The notes beneath the pieces are model-generated. The model saw only the letters and a program-made list of their open reading frames with translations, searched no databases and had not been told where the DNA came from. The translations under genes were made by a program, and so were the position numbers. This document shows, piece by piece, positions 17,392 to 26,617 of a stretch of 64,000 bases of DNA. Within the stretch, counting starts at the first letter, position 1. Every line of letters begins with the position of its first letter. Source of the DNA: Veillonellaceae bacterium (GTDB lineage: Bacteria > Bacillota_C > Negativicutes > UBA1444); the NCBI GenBank assembly GCA_012798135.1, contig JAAZNU010000033.1:1-64000 (forward strand). The letters are read 5' to 3'.

Positions 17392-18858
17392 TCAGTCCAC
17401 CTCCCGGATCGACGCCATCTGTTTGTGGTAATCATGGGCCTGTTCGAATTCGTAGGCCACCTGCAGGATCTTTTCTTCCGACAGGTGCGGTCCGATGATC
17501 TGCATGCCGACCGGCAGCCCGTCGGCGAAACCGCACGGCAACGACAACGCTGGCGTGCCGGCGAGGTTGACGGGGATCGTGCACACGTCCATCAGGTACA
17601 TGGCCAGCGGATCGGCAACTTTTTCGCCGATCTTGAATGCCGTGGTCGGCGCGGTGGGGGCGATGAGGACATCCACCTGTTGGAACGCCCGGTCAAAGTC
17701 CTGTTTGATCAGGGTCCGGACTTTCAGCGCCTTCAGGTAATAGGCGTCATAATAACCGGAACTCAGGGCATAGGTTCCGAGCATGATGCGCCGCTGGACC
17801 TCCGGCCCGAAGCCTTCGGCCCGGGAGCGCTTGTACATCGAAACGATGTCGGCGCCTTCACCGCGATGGCCGAACCCGACGCCGTCGTAACGGCCCAGGT
17901 TGGAGCTGGCTTCCGCCGTGGCGATCAAATAATAGGCGGCCAGTGCGTACTGCGTGTTCGGCATCGATACTTCGACCAGTTCGGCGCCCATGGCGACCAG
18001 TTCGTCGATGGAGCGGCGGATCGCCGTTTCGACGGCCGGTTCCATGCCGGGCATGAAGTATTCGCGGGGCAGGCCGATCTTCAGGCCTTTGACGCCCGTG
18101 CCCAGGTTTTTTGTATAATCGGGTACTGGGGCATCGATCGAGGTCGAATCGCGGCGGTCATGGCCGCTGATCGCCCCGAGTACCAATGCGCAATCCCGGA
18201 CATCTTTCGCAAACGGTCCGATCTGGTCGAGCGAGGACGCATAGGCAACCAACCCGTAGCGCGAAACCCGTCCGTAAGTCGGTTTGAGGCCGACCACGCC
18301 GCAATAAGCCGCCGGCAGGCGGATCGAACCGCCGGTGTCGGAGCCGAGCGACCAAATCGCTTCGCCCGCCGCCACCGCCGCGCCGGAACCGCCGCTGGAG
18401 CCGCCGGGAACCCGGTCGGTGTCCCAGGGATTGCGGGTCACAAAAAAGGCGGAGTTTTCAGTGGACGAACCCATCGCGAACTCGTCCAGATTCGCCTTGC
18501 CGACGATCACCGCGTCGTCCGCCGCCAGTTTTTCGGTAATGGTAGCGTCATACGGCGGCACGAAGTTCGCCAGAATTTTGGAGGCGCAGGTCGTCTTCAC
18601 GCCGTTGGTGCACATATTGTCTTTCAACGCGCCGGGGATGCCGGCCAGCGGAGCGATCGTCTCGCCCCGGACGATCTTGGCGTCCACCGCCGCGGCCTGT
18701 TGCAGCGCCGTTTCCGCCATGCGGGTGATGAAGGAGCGGATTTTCGGTTCCGCCTTCTCCGTCCGGTCCAGAACCGAGCGGGTGATCTCCGTCGCTGATA
18801 CTTCGCGGCGGGTCAGTTTGTCATGCAGCTCATGCGCTGTCAGTCGAAAAAGTTCCAT
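17392..18858 (-). CDS. gatA: Asp-tRNA(Asn)/Glu-tRNA(Gln) amidotransferase subunit A
   Basis: GatA releases ammonia from glutamine for the GatB reaction. It is an amidase-signature protein of 488 residues. The Ser-cisSer-Lys triad is visible: GALKDNM (Lys), [15 protein letters not shown] (cis-Ser) and [17 protein letters not shown] (nucleophile Ser). The C-terminal [12 protein letters not shown] and [12 protein letters not shown] are also typical. It lies in the order gatC-gatA-gatB and is separated from gatC by 14 bases. Confidence 0.98.
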   Translation of the reverse strand: MELFRLTAHELHDKLTRREVSATEITRSVLDRTEKAEPKIRSFITRMAETALQQAAAVDAKIVRGETIAPLAGIPGALKDNMCTNGVKTTCASKILANFVPPYDATITEKLAADDAVIVGKANLDEFAMGSSTENSAFFVTRNPWDTDRVPGGSSGGSGAAVAAGEAIWSLGSDTGGSIRLPAAYCGVVGLKPTYGRVSRYGLVAYASSLDQIGPFAKDVRDCALVLGAISGHDRRDSTSIDAPVPDYTKNLGTGVKGLKIGLPREYFMPGMEPAVETAIRRSIDELVAMGAELVEVSMPNTQYALAAYYLIATAEASSNLGRYDGVGFGHRGEGADIVSMYKRSRAEGFGPEVQRRIMLGTYALSSGYYDAYYLKALKVRTLIKQDFDRAFQQVDVLIAPTAPTTAFKIGEKVADPLAMYLMDVCTIPVNLAGTPALSLPCGFADGLPVGMQIIGPHLSEEKILQVAYEFEQAHDYHKQMASIREVD

Positions 18859-18872
18859 GTCTCGTCCCTCCG

Positions 18873-19160
18873 CTATTCCACGATTTTCGGCACTTTGAAG
18901 AAGCCGTTCTCGGGCTCCGGCGCGTTCTGCAGCGCCGCTTCCCGAGGCAGGGACGGTTGGACGACATCCGGCCGCATCACATTGCGGAGGTCGAGAACGT
19001 GCGCCATCGGTTCGACACCCGAAGTATCGACCTGGTTCAGCACATCGATGTATTCAAGGATCGCATCCAGTTGTTCCGTGTACTTGTCGAGTTCCTGATC
19101 CGACAGTTCGAGCCGCGACAGCAGCGCCACGTGTTCGACGTCCTTGCGGTTCAGTTTCAT
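18873..19160 (-). CDS. gatC: Asp-tRNA(Asn)/Glu-tRNA(Gln) amidotransferase subunit C
   Basis: GatC is the small subunit that stabilises GatA-GatB. It is 95 residues from ATG 19160, matching the family. Sequence [19 protein letters not shown] followed by [21 protein letters not shown] and LRNVMRPD is characteristic. GGTGGTGG lies just upstream as ribosome site; a longer start at 19175 would include it in the coding region and is unlikely. First gene of the gatCAB-rlmD operon. Confidence 0.97.
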   Translation of the reverse strand: MKLNRKDVEHVALLSRLELSDQELDKYTEQLDAILEYIDVLNQVDTSGVEPMAHVLDLRNVMRPDVVQPSLPREAALQNAPEPENGFFKVPKIVE

Positions 19161-19198
19161 TTCGCCACCACCCATTATGTCGTTATTTCAATTTGCTA

Positions 19199-19374
19199 CA
19201 GACTGTTGAGAAAGGTCCAGATGCAAGGAACGACGAGGCTTGCGCAGCGCCGCGCACTCTTAGTGCGCAAGCAAGCAAACGCAGTCGTGAGAGCGCAGTT
19301 CTTACGCTTTAGCGTTTAGAACTGCGGCCTGCTCCTTGCGAGTGCATAGCAGATGGGCCTTTATCAGCAGTCTG
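19199..19374. repeat. MITE-like palindromic element with 26-bp terminal inverted repeats
   Basis: The ends CAGACTGTTGAGAAAGGTCC and (as reverse complement of the other end) CAGACTGCTGATAAAGGCCC start 26-base inverted repeats with about six mismatches. Inside are two more hairpins: GCTTGCGC/GCGCAAGC (around 19,238-19,273) and GCAGTTCT/AGAACTGC (around 19,296-19,326). It has no coding capacity. It fills almost the whole gap between gatC and ligA, so the gatC promoter must lie partly in it or in the 38 bases beyond it. Confidence 0.75.
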
Positions 19375-19386
19375 CTGATTGGTATA

Positions 19387-21447
<2,061 letters not shown>

Positions 21448-21472
21448 TCAACGGGCGACAGAACCGGCCAAC

Positions 21473-23707
21473 CTACGCCTTACGAATTGGGGCGAATTTG
21501 ACGGCCAAGGCTTTGATGCCTTCGCCGGGGAAGGCGATCTTGACTTCCTGATTGTCGCCGCTGCCCTTGACTTCGACGACCATGCCGATTCCCCATTTGC
21601 CATGGGCGGCTTTATCGCCGACCTTCCATTGCACAGCCGGCCCGCCGGAACCCGCAGCGGCCGGTTTCGGGGTTGGCGCCGGACGCAATATCGACGGGGC
21701 GACCGGTGACAACTGACGCGGCGGCAAATGCAGTTGCTGGCTCGGCCCCGGCTTGATCGGTCGCTTAAGTTTTTGTTCCAGCAAGGATTCCGGGATTTCC
21801 GACAGGAACCGCGACGGGCGGTTCACCTGGACTTCTCCGTAGATCATGCGGCTCTGGGCGCGGGTCAGGAAGACGTTGCGCTGAGCGCGGGTGATGCCGA
21901 CATAGCAGAGACGTCGTTCCTCCTCCATCTCGTCCGGACTGTTCAGGGCGCGGAAATGAGGGAAAATGCCTTCTTCCATCCCGATCAGGAACACAGTCGG
22001 GAATTCCAGTCCCTTGGCTGAATGCAGAGTCATCAGCATCATCCGGTCGGTTTCCAGGTCGGCGGAATCGATGTCCGCTACCAGGGCCACGTGGTTCAGG
22101 AATGCTTCCAGCGAGTCCTCTTCTGTCTCGGTTTCTTCCGCCGTGATGAATTCGCGGGCCACCGTCAGCAATTCCTGCAGGTTTTCCACCCGGGCCTGCG
22201 CCTCCGGCGTTCCTTCCTGCTCCAGTTCGGCCACGTAGCCGGATTCTTTCATCACCCGGGTGATCAGGTCGGCTACCGATTCTTTGTCCGCCGCTTCCCG
22301 CAGATGGTCCAGCAGTCGCGCCAAATCCGTCAGGGCGTTTTTCGCCTTGGCGCCGATCGTTGTCACTGTATGCAACTGTTTGCAGACATCGTACAGGGAC
22401 AGTCCCGCCTGGTCCGCCGCCGCCTGCAGGTGCCCCAGTGAGGTATCGCCGATGCCCCGGCGCGGTACATTGACGATGCGCCGGAAGCTGACCGAATCGG
22501 CCGGATTCTGGATCACCCGCAGATAGGCCAGCATGTCCTTGATTTCCTTGCGATCGTAAAATTTCACGCCGCCGACGATGGTGTAGGGAATTCCCTGCTT
22601 GAGCAGTTCTTCCTCCATCGCCCGCGACTGTGCATTGGTGCGGTAAAGCACCGCCATCCCGCCATAGGGCTGCCGCTGCACCGTATGCAGCCGCACGGCC
22701 TGTTCCGCCACGAACCTCGCCTCGTCGTGCTGATCGCCGGCGACATGGAGCGCGAGCGTCTCGCCGGCCGGGTTTTCCGTCCACATGGTTTTCGGTTTGC
22801 GGCCGGTGTTGTTGTCGATGACAGCGTTGGCGGCGTCCAGGATGATCTGGGTCGAGCGGTAGTTCTGTTCCAGCTTGATGACCGCCGCTTCCGGGTAATC
22901 CTTTTCGAAATCCAGAATATTGCTGATGTCTGCGCCCCGCCAACCGTAAATGCTCTGGTCCGCATCGCCGACCACGCACAGGTTGCGATGCTTCGCCGCC
23001 AGCAGCCGGGTCAGCGTGTACTGGGTATGGTTGGTGTCCTGGTACTCGTCAACCAGGATATACCGAAACCGCTGCTGATATTTTTCCAGCACGGCCGGAT
23101 ACTCTTCAAGCAGCCGCACCGTCACGTTCATCAGGTCGTCGAAATCCATGGCGTTGTTGGCCAGCAATTTCTTCTGATACAGTTCGTACACCGAGGCAAC
23201 CCGCTGCTGATAGTAATTGTCGGCCTGCGCGGAAAATTGCGTCGGCGTGATCAGCTGGTTCTTCGCATTGGAAATCGTGCCGGCCACGCCGCCCACGGAA
23301 AACTGACGCTCGGGCAGCTCCAGCTCTTTCAGGCACTGCCGGACCAGCAGCTTGATGTCTCCTTCGTCATAAATGGTAAAGTGCCGGCTGTACCAACCGG
23401 TCGCTTCGACCTCCATCCGCAGAAATCGGGCGCAAAAGGCGTGAAAAGTACTCAGCCAGATTTGCCGGGCCGTCGGGCCGACGATATTTTCCACCCGCTG
23501 CTTCATCTCGGCGGCAGCTTTGTTCGTAAAAGTGATGGCCAGTATTTCCCACGGTTTTACGCCCTGTTCCAGCAGATAAGCGATACGGCTCGTCAGCACG
23601 CTCGTTTTGCCCGATCCCGCTCCCGCTACGACCAGCAATGGCCCGTTGATATGGGTGACCGCCTCCATTTGGCAAGGGTTGAGGCGTTTTGTATAGTCGC
23701 TCCGCAC
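21473..23707 (-). CDS. pcrA: UvrD/PcrA-type ATP-dependent DNA helicase
   Basis: This superfamily 1A 3'-5' helicase works in replication restart, rolling-circle replication and repair. Motifs in order: Q motif LNPCQMEAV, Walker A VAGAGSGKTSVLTSRIA, ITFTNKAAAEMKQRV, Walker B VDEYQDTNHTQ, GDADQSIYGWRGA, LEQNYRST and MTLHSAKGLEFP. The C-terminal basic linker and Tudor-like end (WKVGDKAAHGKWGIGMV) are those of PcrA. I start at GTG 23707 because GGAGG lies seven bases upstream; that gives 744 residues. The longer frame from 23797 adds a tail with no ribosome site. A LexA-like box lies about 85-95 bases upstream. Confidence 0.95.
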   Translation of the reverse strand: MRSDYTKRLNPCQMEAVTHINGPLLVVAGAGSGKTSVLTSRIAYLLEQGVKPWEILAITFTNKAAAEMKQRVENIVGPTARQIWLSTFHAFCARFLRMEVEATGWYSRHFTIYDEGDIKLLVRQCLKELELPERQFSVGGVAGTISNAKNQLITPTQFSAQADNYYQQRVASVYELYQKKLLANNAMDFDDLMNVTVRLLEEYPAVLEKYQQRFRYILVDEYQDTNHTQYTLTRLLAAKHRNLCVVGDADQSIYGWRGADISNILDFEKDYPEAAVIKLEQNYRSTQIILDAANAVIDNNTGRKPKTMWTENPAGETLALHVAGDQHDEARFVAEQAVRLHTVQRQPYGGMAVLYRTNAQSRAMEEELLKQGIPYTIVGGVKFYDRKEIKDMLAYLRVIQNPADSVSFRRIVNVPRRGIGDTSLGHLQAAADQAGLSLYDVCKQLHTVTTIGAKAKNALTDLARLLDHLREAADKESVADLITRVMKESGYVAELEQEGTPEAQARVENLQELLTVAREFITAEETETEEDSLEAFLNHVALVADIDSADLETDRMMLMTLHSAKGLEFPTVFLIGMEEGIFPHFRALNSPDEMEEERRLCYVGITRAQRNVFLTRAQSRMIYGEVQVNRPSRFLSEIPESLLEQKLKRPIKPGPSQQLHLPPRQLSPVAPSILRPAPTPKPAAAGSGGPAVQWKVGDKAAHGKWGIGMVVEVKGSGDNQEVKIAFPGEGIKALAVKFAPIRKA

Positions 23708-23791
23708 TTTTTTCCTCCAGTCTGTTTTGCCGAATCCGATACGTTTACAATAGATTCTCCGCAGTTGCGCATTTTCCTGCCGGATCTTCCA

Positions 23792-23830
23792 GAACATATG
23801 TTTGATTTTTGTTCAATGATTGCATATAAT
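23792..23830 (+). promoter_or_regulatory. Promoter overlapped by a LexA-type box, between pcrA and the radical SAM operon
   Basis: TTGATT (23802-23807) and TATAAT (23825-23830) with a 17-base spacer form a strong plus-strand promoter. GAACATATGTTT (23792-23803) fits the Gram-positive LexA consensus GAACRNRYGTTY and overlaps the -35 box. A bound repressor should silence the radical SAM operon until DNA damage; it may also affect the divergent pcrA. I could not place a convincing pcrA promoter. Confidence 0.78.
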
Positions 23831-23866
23831 GTTGCTGAAAAGCACCGCCCGAAGGAGGCCGCTAAA

Positions 23867-25048
23867 ATGGATCAAATCGAAAAACTCGCTTTGCTCGGTG
23901 AAAGCGCCAAATATGACGTCTGTGCTTCTTCGTCGGCAACTCCCAAAAAATTCTCCGACGCCGGCATCGGCCGCACCGTTCCCAGCGGGATCTGCCATTC
24001 GTTCACGCCGGACGGCCGTTGTGTTTCCCTGTTCAAGGTTCTGTTGAGCAACCACTGTGAAAAAGACTGCCTGTACTGCCCCAACCGGGCTGGCCGCGAC
24101 GTGCCGCGCAGCCGGTTCGCGCCGGAGGAACTGGCCGGACTGTTCATGGAATTCTATCGCCGCAACTATGTGGAAGGATTGTTTCTCAGTTCCGGCGTCC
24201 GGCACTCGACCGGACGGACGATGCAGGAACTGCTGGAGACTGTGGAAATCCTGCGGTTCCGATATAAATTTGGCGGCTATGTCCATCTGAAGATATTGCC
24301 CGGTGCCGGCGAGGCGGAAACGGAGAAAGCCGTGGAACTCGCCAATCGGGTCTCGCTGAATATGGAGGCGCCGACCGCTGCCCATCTGGCCCGGCTCAGC
24401 CGCAGCAAAAACTTTGCCGGCGAGATCATGGGCGGAATCAGCCGGATTTCCCGCTATGTCCGTCGGCAGCCGGGCGTCAGTCACTCCACCCAGTTCATCG
24501 TCGGCGCGGCCCAGGAATCCGACCGCGACATTCTGGGTTCCACCGTCCGCCTGTATTCGGATTACGGGCTTAAGCGCGCCTATTTCAGCACATTCCAGCC
24601 GGTCCCGGGCACGCCGCTCGACGGGCTGGCCGGCGCGCCGCTGCTGCGGGAGCACCGTCTGTACCAGGCCGATTTTCTCTTCCGCTACTACGGGTTCCAG
24701 ATGCAGGAGCTGGCATATGACGCGACCGGCAATCTGGATTTGTCGACCGATCCCAAGCATGCCTTCGCCATCCGGCATCCCGAACTGTTTCCACTGGAAA
24801 TCAACCGGGCCTCGCTGGCGGAATTGCTGCGCATCCCCGGCATCGGTCCCCGTTCCGCGAAAAAAATCGTTGGTTTGCGGCGGGAAGCCCAGTTTCGTGC
24901 CGTGGAGGACCTGGCCCGGATCGGTGTGGTCACCAAACGGGCGTTGCCGTTCATTCTGGTTCAGGGCAAACACTTCTCCGCGTTGGCAACGCGGCCGCGC
25001 CGCGCCAATGGGTCCGTGCAAACGAGTTTATGGGGGGATGAGGCATGA
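23867..25048 (+). CDS. Putative DNA modification/repair radical SAM protein (TIGR03916-like)
   Basis: A 393-residue radical SAM enzyme of a family thought to act on DNA; its reaction is unknown. The cluster motif is NHCEKDCLYCPNR (CxxxCxxC). The C-terminus carries a helix-hairpin-helix DNA-binding motif, INRASLAELLRIPGIGPRSA followed by KKIVGLRR. ATG 23867 has AGGAGG eight bases upstream; the open frame extends far upstream only because it runs antisense to pcrA. It overlaps the next gene by ATGA, so the two are coupled. The LexA-type box at its promoter supports a repair role. Confidence 0.9.
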   Translation: MDQIEKLALLGESAKYDVCASSSATPKKFSDAGIGRTVPSGICHSFTPDGRCVSLFKVLLSNHCEKDCLYCPNRAGRDVPRSRFAPEELAGLFMEFYRRNYVEGLFLSSGVRHSTGRTMQELLETVEILRFRYKFGGYVHLKILPGAGEAETEKAVELANRVSLNMEAPTAAHLARLSRSKNFAGEIMGGISRISRYVRRQPGVSHSTQFIVGAAQESDRDILGSTVRLYSDYGLKRAYFSTFQPVPGTPLDGLAGAPLLREHRLYQADFLFRYYGFQMQELAYDATGNLDLSTDPKHAFAIRHPELFPLEINRASLAELLRIPGIGPRSAKKIVGLRREAQFRAVEDLARIGVVTKRALPFILVQGKHFSALATRPRRANGSVQTSLWGDEA

Positions 25049-25818
25049 TCGTTTGTTCCGCTCGTCCCGACAGCCTCCTCAAAGCTGCACTGCTCAGCGA
25101 ATTGACCGGGCTGCCTGTCGGTTGGCGGGATTCGGGCCAGCAGGCGGATCTGTTCGCCTTGGCCGAGGAAATCGATGCCGACACACAAAGCCTGCCCCAG
25201 CTTCTCACCGACCTGGCTGGCCGGACCGGCGCCGACTATAGCTGGCTCAGCCGGTCCCCGGGCCGCCGTCTGGCGCTCATGATCCTGTTTAACCTGCGCA
25301 ATCAAGCGATCGATAGCGTACCGGTCATTATCGCCGCGCTGGCCGAAGCTCTGAAATACGGCCCCGGCTACTGTCTGTGCGGCCGTGGTCGCGCCAGTGC
25401 CGTTTTCCGGCGGCGCAGCCGGGAAGTGGGCACTGAGATCCACCGGATGATGGGCCTGATCCGCTTCGAGGAAACCGCCGACGGCGATCTGGTGGCCCGA
25501 CCCCAGCTCTTCCATCAAACCGCCGACGTTCTGCTGCGCAAATTTCAGCTGCGCTATCCCGGGCGGCGGCTGGTGTTCATCCTGGCCGACGCGGCATTCG
25601 TGTGCGGGCAGGGACAGGTCCGGCAGATCGAAATAAAGGATTTGCCGCCCGGTTTGTTGAATTCAACAGATGATTTTTCCCGCCTGTGGGAGACCTATTA
25701 CCGTTCCCAATACATTCCCGCACGGAAAAACATCCGGCTGGCTTCGCATTTCATCCCCAAGAAATATTGGGACTGGCTGCCGGAAGGAAAAATTTTGGAA
25801 CAGGAAGCTAAGAAGTGA
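25045..25818 (+). CDS. TIGR03915-type partner protein of the DNA-repair radical SAM enzyme
   Basis: A 257-residue protein of the family found next to, or fused with, the radical SAM protein above; in some bacteria a uracil-DNA glycosylase domain is attached. Recognisable parts are a basic REVGTEIHRMMGLIRF segment and the FILADAAFVCG and LWETYYRSQYIPARKNIRLA blocks toward the end. No catalytic residues can be assigned. The ATG overlaps the previous stop (ATGA) and its own end overlaps the next gene by 4 bases, so all three genes are one translation unit. Confidence 0.85.
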   Translation: MIVCSARPDSLLKAALLSELTGLPVGWRDSGQQADLFALAEEIDADTQSLPQLLTDLAGRTGADYSWLSRSPGRRLALMILFNLRNQAIDSVPVIIAALAEALKYGPGYCLCGRGRASAVFRRRSREVGTEIHRMMGLIRFEETADGDLVARPQLFHQTADVLLRKFQLRYPGRRLVFILADAAFVCGQGQVRQIEIKDLPPGLLNSTDDFSRLWETYYRSQYIPARKNIRLASHFIPKKYWDWLPEGKILEQEAKK

Positions 25819-26588
25819 AAGAAGCATTGAGTCGTGTCTGGCGGGCCATTATCGAATTTGAGCTGATCGAGGCCAATGATCGGATCCTGATCGGCCTGTC
25901 CGGCGGCAAAGACAGTTTGCTGCTCGCCTATATCCTGTCCGTGCTCCGGCGGCATTCGCCGCGGCCGTTTACGGTCGGTGCCTTTACCATCGACACACGG
26001 TTTGGCGAAGAGTTTCCCCGGCCGGCCTTGCAGGACTTCTGCGATCGTCTGGAGATCCCTTTCGACTCGACGACCGTGGATATTCCCCGCGCCATCGCCG
26101 TCTCCGCGTCGCAGGATGCCTGCGCGACCTGTGCCTTCTTCCGGCGGGGAGCACTGAACCGGGTTGCCCGGGAACGCGGCTACAATAAAGTTGCCCTGGC
26201 CCATCATCATGACGATGCCGTGGAAACCTTTATGATGAGCCTGTTTTATTCCGGCCGCCTGAAAACCTTTCTGCCGAAAACGCCGCAAGAACGCAGCGGT
26301 GTCACCATCATCCGACCGCTCGTCTATTTTCGGGAGGCGGAAATCATCAATCTGGTCGACCGGCTCGGCCTACAACCGCTAAAGAATCCCTGTCCCTACA
26401 ACGGCAACACCAAACGTCAGGAAGTCAAGGATCTGTTGCGCGGTTTCGAGGCCAAGGATCCGGAATACTACCGTCGGATCTCCGCTGCCATGCGGGGCGG
26501 TGACAGCGCCGAACTTTGGCCCGCCGAACCCAGCCGTTACGACCTGAAGGGAAAATATCTCAAGTTCCGGGGGTACCCGTTCAAGTAA
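25815..26588 (+). CDS. TtcA-family PP-loop ATPase (tRNA 2-thiocytidine synthetase-like)
   Basis: TtcA-type proteins adenylate a base and insert sulfur, in the classical case making 2-thiocytidine 32 of tRNA, using an iron-sulfur cluster. This 257-residue protein has the PP-loop SGGKDSLL, CATCAFFRR (CxxC) and the late NPCPYNGNTKRQEVKDLL, in which one more conserved Cys sits. GTG start overlaps the previous gene. Its place behind two DNA-repair-family genes raises the alternative that it modifies nucleic acid in that pathway; the tRNA role is inferred only from the family. Confidence 0.8.
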   Translation: MKEALSRVWRAIIEFELIEANDRILIGLSGGKDSLLLAYILSVLRRHSPRPFTVGAFTIDTRFGEEFPRPALQDFCDRLEIPFDSTTVDIPRAIAVSASQDACATCAFFRRGALNRVARERGYNKVALAHHHDDAVETFMMSLFYSGRLKTFLPKTPQERSGVTIIRPLVYFREAEIINLVDRLGLQPLKNPCPYNGNTKRQEVKDLLRGFEAKDPEYYRRISAAMRGGDSAELWPAEPSRYDLKGKYLKFRGYPFK

Positions 26589-26617
26589 GGATCGACTGAA
26601 AAACCGGGAGGAATGGC

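Noticed and set aside
17425..18798. 457-codon open frame on the plus strand across gatA
   Set aside because: It mirrors gatA codons in a GC-rich genome, has no ribosome site and no recognisable domain. Other long antisense frames over gatB, ligA, hisD and buk were set aside for the same reason.
22685..23866. Long plus-strand extension of the radical SAM frame antisense to pcrA
   Set aside because: Composition and lack of any domain show that it is the shadow of pcrA. The ATG at 23,867 with AGGAGG is the natural start.
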